DNA from: JBBSOW01 sp038259365
GTDB lineage: Bacteria; Actinomycetota; Actinomycetes; Propionibacteriales; Propionibacteriaceae
DNA length: 5,222 bases
Direction of reading: 5' to 3'
Assembly (NCBI GenBank): GCA_038259365.1
Contig: JBBSOW010000162.1
Location: 1-5,222 of the forward strand
Position 1 is the first letter of the stretch. Each line of letters opens with the position of its first letter. Of the stretch, positions 1 to 5,222 are shown piece by piece. The notes beneath the pieces are model-generated. The model did no database searches, had not been told where the DNA came from, and saw only the letters and a program-made list of their open reading frames with translations. Position numbers and translations under genes: made by a program.

Positions 1-88
1 GACGAAACAACGCCCCCAGGCAATCAATCGACCCAGCGTCGAGCAACCCGGCGTCCACCGGGGCTTCGAGATGGGTGAGCGCGACCAT
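1..88 (-). CDS. Possible start of a leftward gene, cut by the window edge
   Basis: An ATG at 86-88 (read leftward) opens a frame that stays open to the window edge, giving about 29 residues beginning MVALTHLEAPVDAGLL. I do not recognise the product. In favour: roughly three quarters of its codons end in G or C, an in-frame TAA lies just upstream, and GGAGG sits directly before the start. Against: only one base separates GGAGG from the ATG, which is too close for normal use, and the visible fragment is short. The overlapping tail of the decayed membrane-protein frame, which ends at 24, is less convincing as coding sequence here. It could be a real gene start or a chance open frame. Confidence 0.3.
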   Translation of the reverse strand, partial: MVALTHLEAPVDAGLLDAGSIDCLGALFR

Positions 89-115
89 GCCTCCATGTTA
101 ATCGAACGCGTGTGC

Positions 116-131
116 TTTTACAAGACACTGT
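116..131. repeat. Flanking motif, copy 1 (TTTTACAAGACACTGT)
   Basis: This 16-base stretch matches the copy at 424-439 at 12 of 16 positions, sharing TTAC, two variable bases, then GACACTGT, in the same orientation. It lies at the point where family resemblance of the decayed membrane-protein gene ends, and 28 bases upstream of the possible leftward start at 88. It could be a regulator site, a scar of the rearrangement that broke the gene, or chance. Confidence 0.3.
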
Positions 132-137
132 GGAAGG

Positions 138-422
138 ACTCAGCGCGCCGATGTTGGCCAGATTCTTGCCGTAGGACAACCCGCCCAGGGTGTTGCTGAT
201 CAGTTCCCGGACCGCCACCAGGACACCGGTTTGGTGACGATCGCAGAAGCTGGCTCTCGGCAAACGCCTTTTGATCCCACCTGGCCCCACGGCCCGGCCG
301 AAATCAACCTTCTCCAACCCGTTGGCGATGGCATTGGCCAGCACCTTGGCGACAATCCAGCCCATCAGCACGATGCCCAAGAACAAGGCCAGCTCGGGCA
401 CGAACGTGGCTACCGTGGCCAA
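138..422 (-). pseudogene. Decayed CmpX/MscS-associated conserved-TM-helix membrane protein
   Basis: Seen: a leftward frame (TTG at 420-422, with an in-frame TAA two codons upstream) starts with a hydrophobic helix, FVPELALFLGIVLMGWIVAK, then a block containing FGRAVGPGGIK. It then jumps within about 20 residues to VRELISNTLGGLSYGKNLAN. Known of the family: conserved-TM-helix proteins of the CmpX type (Pfam PF05552, often linked with MscS channels) carry both blocks, separated by another membrane segment of about 50 residues that is missing here. Fragments fitting the lost part lie in the other two frames: AFAESQL at about 248-268 and ASAIVTKPV at about 229-255. So at least two small indels accompany the larger deletion. 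After residue 95 the frame (stop at 24-26) becomes arginine-rich and unlike the family. The native protein would be an inner-membrane protein; this copy should be non-functional. Confidence 0.72.
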
Positions 423-423
423 T

Positions 424-439
424 CCTTACCTGACACTGT
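424..439. repeat. Flanking motif, copy 2 (CCTTACCTGACACTGT)
   Basis: This is the second copy of the motif at 116-131, in the same orientation. It contains the short inverted repeat GACA-C-TGTC (432-440). A looser relative, TTACACTGGACA, follows at 455-466. The position, between the leftward remnant start at 422 and the rightward TetR gene at 517, suits an operator for the TetR-type regulator, which commonly controls its own divergent promoter region. No binding site can be proven from one sequence. Confidence 0.35.
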
Positions 440-501
440 CTGATCGGCCATCGCTTACACTGGACAAAGATTGCTGGTGGTCAATCAGCGATGCGCCGAG
501 C

Positions 502-507
502 AGGAGG
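502..507 (+). promoter_or_regulatory. Ribosome-binding site of the first TetR gene
   Basis: AGGAGG ends nine bases before the ATG at 517. It decides the start: the open frame extends in-frame back to 271, but that extension overlaps the decayed leftward gene and its residues do not resemble a TetR N-terminus. Confidence 0.8.
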
Positions 508-516
508 AGCGCCCGA

Positions 517-1233
517 ATGCCATCCACCCACGACGACGCCCACCCGTATCCCGTACGTGAAGCCCTCAGCAGAGAGCTCATCGTCAAGACGGCACTCGAG
601 GCCATCGATGAGAGCGGCCCGCAAGGGTTGACGATGCGCGCCCTGGGCCAACGGTTAGGGGTGCAGGCCATGTCGTTGTACGGACACGTCAGTGGTCGCG
701 AAGACCTGCTGGAGGCCGTGGTGGCGCACCTGCTGAGGGGACTATCCGATGGCATTGACGGGCAACTCACCCAAAGCTGGCAGGGCTACCTGCAGGCGCT
801 AGCTCACCAAGTCCGTGCGATCGCGGTGGATCACCCGTCCGCGTTTCCGCTCGTGGCGACGCGCCACCCGGCCACCCCGTGGCTCAGGCCGCCGCTCCGC
901 AGCGTGCGGATCGTCGAGGACCTGCTGGCCAAGCTGACGACCAGCGGCTTCAGCGACACCCAACTCGTGATGACGTACCGATCCTTCACCAGCTTCTTGT
1001 TGGGTCACCTCCTATTGGAGGCCGCGACCCGCGGGGCCGACACGGGTCCGGTAGAAGAACCGTTGAACGAAGGAGACGCCGACATCCCCAACGAAGACGA
1101 TCGCGTCGACCTCACCGATGCCCCCCTCGTCACCCGCCTGCGGCCCATGCTCAGCGAAGATCACAGCGACGAGGAGTTCGAGATCGGACTGGAGACTCTA
1201 CTGAACCGGTTGGAAATGGAACTGTCGCAATAA
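517..1233 (+). CDS. TetR-class transcriptional regulator (tetracycline-repressor-like C-terminus)
   Basis: This 238-residue protein should be a dimeric cytoplasmic DNA-binding repressor that releases DNA on binding a small ligand. The helix-turn-helix lies at residues 38-60: LTMRALGQRLGVQAMSLYGH is the characteristic recognition region of the TetR class, followed by REDLLEAVV at the start of the linker helix. The C-terminal part ends with EEFEIGLETLLNRLE, typical of the tetracycline-repressor C-terminal domain (TetR_C_1-like), and the length fits that class. A very acidic stretch at residues 174-202 (about 11 Asp/Glu) falls where the family has a variable loop. The ATG at 517 is chosen for its AGGAGG. 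Upstream lies a motif-containing gap next to a dead leftward gene, so the original divergent target may have been lost. The DUF5107 gene 288 bases downstream on the same strand is another candidate target, but that gap is long for an operon. The ligand is unknown. Confidence 0.88.
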   Translation: MPSTHDDAHPYPVREALSRELIVKTALEAIDESGPQGLTMRALGQRLGVQAMSLYGHVSGREDLLEAVVAHLLRGLSDGIDGQLTQSWQGYLQALAHQVRAIAVDHPSAFPLVATRHPATPWLRPPLRSVRIVEDLLAKLTTSGFSDTQLVMTYRSFTSFLLGHLLLEAATRGADTGPVEEPLNEGDADIPNEDDRVDLTDAPLVTRLRPMLSEDHSDEEFEIGLETLLNRLEMELSQ

Positions 1234-1342
1234 GTTGTCCGACGGCGACTCTATTTGATCGGCACACGCCGCCTCAACATTGCAAGTTCACTCTGCATCG
1301 GGAATGCGCCTCGCCCCTCCACACCAGAAGAACGCGGGTGCC

Positions 1343-1402
1343 ATGATCAACAAGGAGAACCTTTCCATCTCGCTTGACGGTGGCGTGGTTGATGAGTCCT
1401 GA
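1343..1402 (+). CDS. 19-codon mini-ORF, possible leader peptide
   Basis: ATG at 1343 to TGA at 1400-1402 encodes MINKENLSISLDGGVVDES. I do not recognise it. Only a weak AGAAG-type purine run precedes it. Its codons are less GC-biased than those of the flanking genes. It ends 119 bases before the DUF5107 start and 59 bases before the leader hairpin. It could be an upstream leader peptide, the broken N-terminus of a lost gene, or chance. Confidence 0.2.
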   Translation: MINKENLSISLDGGVVDES

Positions 1403-1461
1403 TTCACCCGGTACCCCTTCCGGCCGCTCTTACGTCCTCAAAGGGAGGGTGTTCGGTTATC

Positions 1462-1500
1462 CTCGAACGGGCTCGGGGGCTTGCTCCCGTGCCACCCGAG
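1462..1500 (+). promoter_or_regulatory. Imperfect leader hairpin upstream of the DUF5107 gene
   Basis: The apical stem pairs 1474-1479 with 1484-1489 (CGGGGG with CTCCCG, one G-U pair) around the stable tetraloop CTTG. Further pairs are 1469-1470 with 1492-1493, C1472 with G1491, and an outer clamp CTCG (1462-1465) with CGAG (1497-1500), separated by a three-by-three internal loop. No T-run follows, so it is not a standard terminator. It ends three bases before the GAGGAG at 1504-1509 and would bury the alternative GTG start at 1489, so an effect on translation is possible. Confidence 0.4.
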
Positions 1501-1503
1501 ACA

Positions 1504-1509
1504 GAGGAG
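1504..1509 (+). promoter_or_regulatory. Probable ribosome-binding site of the DUF5107 gene
   Basis: GAGGAG lies 12 bases before the ATG at 1522. The spacing is a little long, but it is the only good Shine-Dalgarno match near a start in this frame. The GTG at 1489 has none, and the ATG at 1567 has none and would begin inside the conserved N-terminal segment. Confidence 0.5.
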
Positions 1510-1521
1510 ATCGACGGCCTC

Positions 1522-3516
1522 ATGGCCCACCAGGATGCGACAACGGTTGCGACGCGAACCTTCCAGATGGCCGATCTCGGCCCCGAATCTCCCCTGCCCG
1601 CGGTGCAGCCGCTGCTGGAGCCGCCCTACGTCGTCGGCGAGGGCGTCCCCGAGGAGATCGCGGCAGGAAGCCGGTGGGGCAAGGCCCCGAACATCTACCC
1701 CTATCCCATGCAGGAGAGCTACTCTCGGCGGTTGGCTCCCCTCGAACTGACGTGTGTGGCGTTGGAGAACTCCCGAGTCCGCGCGACGTTCCTGCCCGAG
1801 CTGGGTGGTCGGCTGTGGTCGCTGCTCGATAAGGCGTCGGGCAAGGAGCTGCTGCACACCGGCGAGCGGATCCAGTTCGCCAACCTGGCGCTGCGCAACG
1901 CCTGGTTCGCCGGTGGGATCGAGTTCAACATCGGAACCCGCGGCCACGCCCCCACCACGTGCGCGCCCCTGCACACCGCCATCGTCACCACCGACGAGGG
2001 GCAACGGGTGCTGCGGATGTGGGAGTTCGATCGCCTGCGCGAGGTGGTCTTCCAGATCGACGCCTGGCTGCCCGAGGACTCGCCGGTCTTGTACCTCGCC
2101 GTGCGGATCCGCAACCCCAACGAACACACCGTGCCCACGTACTGGTGGACCAACGCGGCCGTCCCGCAGGCGGAACGGACGCGGGTGCTCGCCCCGGCCA
2201 AGGCCGCCTACATCACCGACTACGACGGCTCGATGACACGCGCCGACCCGACCGACTTCCACGGCGTCGACGCCAGCTGGCCGGCCAGGAACCCGCAAGC
2301 CGCCGACTTCTTCTTCGATCTCGCCCCCGATCAGCGGCGCTGGGAGGTGGCGCTCGACTCCGACGGGGACGGGTTGGCGCTCGTGTCGTCCTGGCGCCTG
2401 CGCGGTCGCAAACTCTTCGTCTGGGGTGAGTCGGTCGGTGGGCATCGTTGGCAGGAGTGGCTGAGCCCCGGCCCCAAGGGAACCGAACCGCGGCGCTACG
2501 CCGAAATCCAGTCCGGGCTGGCGCAAACCCAGTTCGAGCACCTACCGCTGGGCGCCGGCGAATCCTGGCAGTGGGTGGAGGCCTACGGCAACGCCGCGCT
2601 CGACGCGGGCGTGGCGGCCGGCGGCTGGGATGCCGCCGTCGAGCACGCCGCCGAGCGGGTGGAGGCGTTGGTCTCCGAGGCCGCCATCTCCGAGGCCCTC
2701 GCCGACGCCGAGCGTTGGGCAGACCGTGCTCCCTGCGGCCACGTGCTCGCCGGCAGCGGCTGGGGTGCGCTGGAGCGCGAGCGCCGCCGCCATAGCGATA
2801 CCGGCTGGATCGACGAGGCCGGAACCCCGTTTGCCCCCTCCACCATCGGACCCGACCAGCGCCCGTGGTTGAGCCTCCTCGAATCGGCCGCGGAGGGCTC
2901 TCCCAGCTTCGACGGCGCGGAATCCTTCGTCCGCGGTGACGACTGGGCCGCCCTGCTCACCCGCTGTACCGCTGCCGAGGCGCTGTTCCACCGAGCGACC
3001 CTCGCGCATGCCATGGGGAACTCAGCCGATGCCGATGCGCTGGAGTCGATCATCAGCGACTACCGGCGGGCCCTGACCGACGACGGTCCCGGCCTTGCCA
3101 CTCAGGCGCAGGCCTGGCGTGGGTTGGGATTGGCGCTGCTTTCCCTGGCCGACGTGCGGGGGACAGAGGGCCGGGAGCCGGGCCTCGACGCTCTCGCCAG
3201 GGCGTGCGCGATCGATCCGGGGAACCGCTGGCTGCTCACCGAGGCCATGACCCTGAGCCTCGCTCACGGCCACCCGACACGAGCGCTGGAGCTGGCGTCG
3301 AAGGCGTCCGATTCGCTGACAGGCATCGGGCGGGTCCGATTCCTCATCGCGCGGGCCCACGCTCTGACCGGCTCCCCCGAGGCGGCGGCAGCCATGCTGC
3401 GGGCGGGAATCGAGATAGCCGACATCCGCGAGGGCGAGGACTCGATCTCCGCCCTCTGGAGCCTGGTGTGCCCGGGTGAGGACGTCCCCGACGAGTACCA
3501 GTTCAGGATGCACTGA
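1522..3516 (+). CDS. DUF5107 domain protein with C-terminal TPR-like region
   Basis: A 664-residue protein from the ATG at 1522; the frame also allows GTG at 1489 (675 aa). Residues 15-26 (FQMADLGPESPL) match the usual beginning of the family. Residues 60-355 form the DUF5107 domain, which has a galactose-mutarotase-like beta fold. Recognisable blocks are LPELGGRLWSL (91-101), AWFAGGIEFNIGTRGHAPTT (127-146), PTYWWTNAAVPQ (205-216), KLFVWGESVGGHRWQEWLSP (297-316) and EIQSGLAQTQFEHLPL (328-343). Residues 356-664 are helical and alanine-rich with TPR-like repeats, clearest at 482-634, and the ending DEYQFRMH is typical of full-length members. No signal peptide or membrane helix is seen, so it is probably cytoplasmic. 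The mutarotase-like fold suggests sugar binding or conversion, and family members often lie near sugar-utilisation genes, though none is visible here. The precise reaction is unknown to me. It appears intact and monocistronic, with a structured leader before it and a convergent operon after it. Confidence 0.85.
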   Translation: MAHQDATTVATRTFQMADLGPESPLPAVQPLLEPPYVVGEGVPEEIAAGSRWGKAPNIYPYPMQESYSRRLAPLELTCVALENSRVRATFLPELGGRLWSLLDKASGKELLHTGERIQFANLALRNAWFAGGIEFNIGTRGHAPTTCAPLHTAIVTTDEGQRVLRMWEFDRLREVVFQIDAWLPEDSPVLYLAVRIRNPNEHTVPTYWWTNAAVPQAERTRVLAPAKAAYITDYDGSMTRADPTDFHGVDASWPARNPQAADFFFDLAPDQRRWEVALDSDGDGLALVSSWRLRGRKLFVWGESVGGHRWQEWLSPGPKGTEPRRYAEIQSGLAQTQFEHLPLGAGESWQWVEAYGNAALDAGVAAGGWDAAVEHAAERVEALVSEAAISEALADAERWADRAPCGHVLAGSGWGALERERRRHSDTGWIDEAGTPFAPSTIGPDQRPWLSLLESAAEGSPSFDGAESFVRGDDWAALLTRCTAAEALFHRATLAHAMGNSADADALESIISDYRRALTDDGPGLATQAQAWRGLGLALLSLADVRGTEGREPGLDALARACAIDPGNRWLLTEAMTLSLAHGHPTRALELASKASDSLTGIGRVRFLIARAHALTGSPEAAAAMLRAGIEIADIREGEDSISALWSLVCPGEDVPDEYQFRMH

Positions 3517-3527
3517 GACGGCCAGAT

Positions 3528-3544
3528 CGGCGCCGGGAGCGCTG
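3528..3544 (+). terminator. Candidate terminator after the DUF5107 gene
   Basis: CGGCGC (3528-3533) pairs with GCGCTG (3539-3544), with one G-U pair, around a five-base loop. It starts 12 bases after the stop and is followed by the pyrimidine-rich TTCTCAATCTTCTCTTT. The T content is modest, so strength is uncertain. On the opposite strand no T-run follows, so it would serve only rightward transcription. Confidence 0.45.
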
Positions 3545-3550
3545 GCGTTC

Positions 3551-4180
3551 TCAATCTTCTCTTTCCGGAGCGACGGCGCCGCGGATCATGCGCACCAGGG
3601 TGCCGATGAGCTCGGGCAGCCGATCACGGTCGAGCTGCTGGCCCACCAGCCAGATGTCCATCGCCTGCCCCATGCCGACGACGACGGAGATGAGGAGGCT
3701 GGCCGGCACGTCGCTTCGGACCGCGCTGGCGCGCTGGCCTGCGGCCACGACCTGCTGGAGCCACGGCGCCATGGCGCGCTCCATGTCCTGCTGCGCCTGC
3801 TGCAACCCCGGGCTGCCCGCGGCGGCGCTCCAGCCGCGAGCCAAGGTGGCGAGCTGCGGGGATGCGGCCAGGGCGGTCATCAGCTTGAGGTAGTAGTCCT
3901 CCAAGGCCGACCAAAACGTCTCCGGGTCGTCCGTCTGTGGCACGGGGAACGGACCAAAATCGGCGATCAATCGTCGGAGCCCAGCTTGGGCGAGTGAGGC
4001 GTAGAGATCCTCCTTGCCGTCGAAGTAGTAGTACATCGAGCCCTTGGAGATGCCGGCCGCCTCGATCACCCGATTGAGCGAGGCGTCGTGGTAGCCGTGG
4101 GCGGCAAACTCGTCCAGCGCCGCCTGATAGATGCGCTGCTGCTGCTCCGGCGCCAGCCTGGCGAATCGGGGTCGGACCAT
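3551..4180 (-). CDS. TetR/AcrR family transcriptional regulator, operonic with the monooxygenase
   Basis: A 209-residue cytoplasmic DNA-binding regulator. The N-terminal TetR_N domain spans about residues 13-60: IYQAALDEFAAHGYHDASLN leads into the helix-turn-helix VIEAAGISKGSMYYYFDGKE (38-57), with the family hallmark YYYF-KEDLY. Residues 75-205 are a helical ligand-binding and dimerisation domain with no recognisable subclass; WLQQVVAAGQRASAVRSDVP and ISVVVGMGQAMDIWL are its clearest helices. The ATG at 4178-4180 comes four bases after the monooxygenase stop, so the two genes share a transcript and translation is probably coupled; only a weak AGG precedes the start. The arrangement suggests that it controls its own operon in response to the monooxygenase substrate or a related compound. 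That is inference: the operator would be upstream of the monooxygenase gene, outside the window. It converges on the DUF5107 gene with a 34-base gap. Confidence 0.9.
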   Translation of the reverse strand: MVRPRFARLAPEQQQRIYQAALDEFAAHGYHDASLNRVIEAAGISKGSMYYYFDGKEDLYASLAQAGLRRLIADFGPFPVPQTDDPETFWSALEDYYLKLMTALAASPQLATLARGWSAAAGSPGLQQAQQDMERAMAPWLQQVVAAGQRASAVRSDVPASLLISVVVGMGQAMDIWLVGQQLDRDRLPELIGTLVRMIRGAVAPERED

Positions 4181-4184
4181 GCGC

Positions 4185-5222
4185 CTAGCCTGGCACCTCG
4201 GACCGTGGGAACGTGGGCAACTCGATTGCGTCGTGAAAACTCTTGCCCATCAAGAGGTTGGCCACCTTGGGCAGCCCCATCGCCCTCATGGCCAGGTTGC
4301 GTTCCAGCAGCTGGAACCGGTTCTTGGGTGCAAAGGCCAACCCCAGCCCCTTGGCCGCGTCCTGCTTGGAGTCGAGCAGGGGCCGCAGACGTCGCTCGTA
4401 GCGGTCGAACGCCTCGCCGTGATCGCGGCAGGTGGCCAGTTCCGCGGCCAAGACGTACGCCTCCACCATCGCCAACGCGGAACCCTGTCCGGCCAGGAAC
4501 GACGGGCCGGCCGCCGCGTCGCCGACCAACACGACGCGGCCCTTGCTCCACGACGGCATGCGGATCTGGCTCGCGGAATCGAAGTAGAACGTCTTCGCTT
4601 GCGGCATCGCCTCCAGCATCTGTGGCACCTCCCAACTTGCCCCGGCGAGCAACGTCTGCAATAACGCCTCCTGAGCGGCCCGGTCGCCCGCCGGTATCGG
4701 ACCATCGTGTCGGACGCTCAACAGGAGCAAGGTGGCATCCTCGCGGAGGCTGAGCCGGACCGCCTGGTACCCGACGTCGGCGTGCATCATGGCGACCAGC
4801 TCATCGCGGGGTCGGTAACCCTCGACCTCGAACGCCGCGACCACGATCCCGAGGTAGCGTTCGAACTGCCCCTCCGGCCCAAAGGTCAACCCGCGGGTCC
4901 GCGAGTGCAGGCCATCCGCGCCCACGACCAGATCGAAATCGCGGGTCTGGCCGCTTTCAAAGCTGACCTCGACACGATCACCGGCGTCTACGAGAGCATC
5001 TATGGTGTCGTCCAAGATCAACTCTGCCCGGCCGCCGAGCGCCTCGTAGATCGCGGCGGCCAGATCGGAGCGGGCGATACTCACGTAGCGCTCCGAGGAT
5101 TCCATGATCGCTGCGGGCTGGAGCGAGGCAATCCGGCGCCCGCCGCGATCAACGGCTCGCGCCTCGGTCACCGCGTAACCACGGCGCCGCAGTTCGGGAA
5201 CGATCCCAATTCGCTCGGCCAC
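4185..5222 (-). CDS. Class A FAD-dependent monooxygenase, 5' end beyond window
   Basis: 345 residues are visible and the frame is open to the edge; the terminal GTG is probably internal. The N-terminal FAD-binding GxGxxG segment, usually some 40-50 residues further upstream, is not in the window. Seen motifs: ERYVSIARSDLAAAIYEAL (44-62), where the family has its conserved R-x-L-active-site-entry segment; the FAD/NAD(P)H-linked DG motif DLVVGADGLHSRTR (97-110); and the GD motif GRVVLVGDAAAGPSFLAGQG (228-247), which contacts the FAD ribose. In the GD motif the common His after GDAA is Ala, as in some TetX-like relatives. The family hydroxylates or otherwise oxidises small aromatic or polycyclic compounds using NAD(P)H and oxygen, as soluble single-component enzymes. 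The substrate cannot be told from this sequence; antibiotic or xenobiotic modification and secondary metabolism are both possible. The downstream TetR gene suggests ligand-induced expression. Confidence 0.88.
   Translation of the reverse strand: MAERIGIVPELRRRGYAVTEARAVDRGGRRIASLQPAAIMESSERYVSIARSDLAAAIYEALGGRAELILDDTIDALVDAGDRVEVSFESGQTRDFDLVVGADGLHSRTRGLTFGPEGQFERYLGIVVAAFEVEGYRPRDELVAMMHADVGYQAVRLSLREDATLLLLSVRHDGPIPAGDRAAQEALLQTLLAGASWEVPQMLEAMPQAKTFYFDSASQIRMPSWSKGRVVLVGDAAAGPSFLAGQGSALAMVEAYVLAAELATCRDHGEAFDRYERRLRPLLDSKQDAAKGLGLAFAPKNRFQLLERNLAMRAMGLPKVANLLMGKSFHDAIELPTFPRSEVPG

Larger units (their letters stand above)
1234..1521. other. Non-coding stretch between the TetR and DUF5107 genes
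   Basis: These 288 bases hold no convincing protein gene other than a 19-codon mini-ORF (1343-1402). Just after the TetR stop, CGGCG (1243-1247) can pair with CGCCG (1267-1271), but the 19-base loop and lack of a T-run make it a poor terminator. A TTGACG at 1374-1379 has no good partner -10 at normal spacing, and TATCCT at 1458-1463 resembles a -10 but lacks a clear -35. An imperfect hairpin occupies 1462-1500. The stretch therefore probably contains the promoter and leader of the DUF5107 gene, without a site I can place firmly. Confidence 0.6.

Noticed and set aside
430..461. CTGACA (430-435) and TACACT (456-461) as a promoter for the first TetR gene
   Set aside because: The 20-base spacer is too long for a confident sigma-70-type call, although a promoter is expected somewhere here.
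271..516. N-terminal extension of the first TetR gene to 271 (82 extra residues)
   Set aside because: It overlaps the decayed leftward gene, lacks TetR-like sequence, and a clear AGGAGG supports the ATG at 517.
1243..1271. CGGCG/CGCCG pair as terminator of the first TetR gene
   Set aside because: Five-base stem, 19-base loop and no following T-run.
1374..1404. TTGACG (1374-1379) as a -35 for the DUF5107 gene
   Set aside because: No acceptable -10 lies 16-18 bases downstream; the nearest, CTGATT-like at 1399, is poor and 19 bases away.
1374..1832. Rightward 152-residue frame overlapping the DUF5107 start
   Set aside because: It has no recognisable motif and Arg/Gly/Pro-rich composition; the AGGGAGG at 1442-1448 abuts a GTG with no spacing and serves no credible gene.
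1438..2541. Long leftward open frame of 367 residues opposite the DUF5107 gene
   Set aside because: It resembles no family I recognise, is rich in Gly/Arg/Pro as expected opposite a high-GC gene, and the opposite strand has clear DUF5107 motifs.
4088..4753. Rightward frames opposite the monooxygenase and second TetR gene
   Set aside because: Low-complexity Arg/Pro/Ser composition without motifs; the leftward genes have unambiguous family signatures.

Overview
The window is high-GC DNA with strong G/C third-position codon bias, GTG/TTG start options, and genes of types common in soil actinomycetes: two TetR-type regulators, a DUF5107/TPR protein and a flavin monooxygenase. It most resembles a chromosomal accessory segment of an actinobacterium. 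No rRNA, tRNA, CRISPR array, intact insertion sequence or phage gene was seen, and the genus cannot be fixed from the sequence.

Left part (1-516): a leftward, decayed remnant of a CmpX/MscS-associated conserved-TM-helix membrane protein occupies about 138-422. It keeps the first transmembrane helix and a later signature block, but the middle is deleted and traces of the missing part survive in other frames. A possible leftward gene start lies at 88 and runs off the edge. Two related 16-base motifs (116-131 and 424-439) flank the remnant.

Middle (517-3516): a rightward TetR-class regulator (517-1233, 238 aa) is followed by a 288-base non-coding stretch. That stretch holds one 19-codon mini-ORF and a sizeable imperfect hairpin just upstream of the next ribosome-binding site. 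Then comes a 664-residue DUF5107 protein (1522-3516), with an N-terminal mutarotase-like domain and a C-terminal TPR-like helical region. Its biochemical activity is not known to me; the fold suggests carbohydrate binding or processing. A hairpin in the 34-base convergent gap is a reasonable terminator for it.

Right part (3551-5222): a leftward pair converges on the DUF5107 gene. A class A FAD-dependent monooxygenase, with its N-terminal Rossmann part beyond the window edge, is followed after 4 bases by a TetR/AcrR regulator. The two are almost certainly co-transcribed. The simplest reading is a small-molecule-responsive oxidation cassette in which the regulator controls its own operon.

I do not see convincing evidence for a new multi-gene system. 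The most informative items are the decayed membrane-protein gene, the flanking repeat motif, the structured leader of the DUF5107 gene and the monooxygenase-TetR operon.
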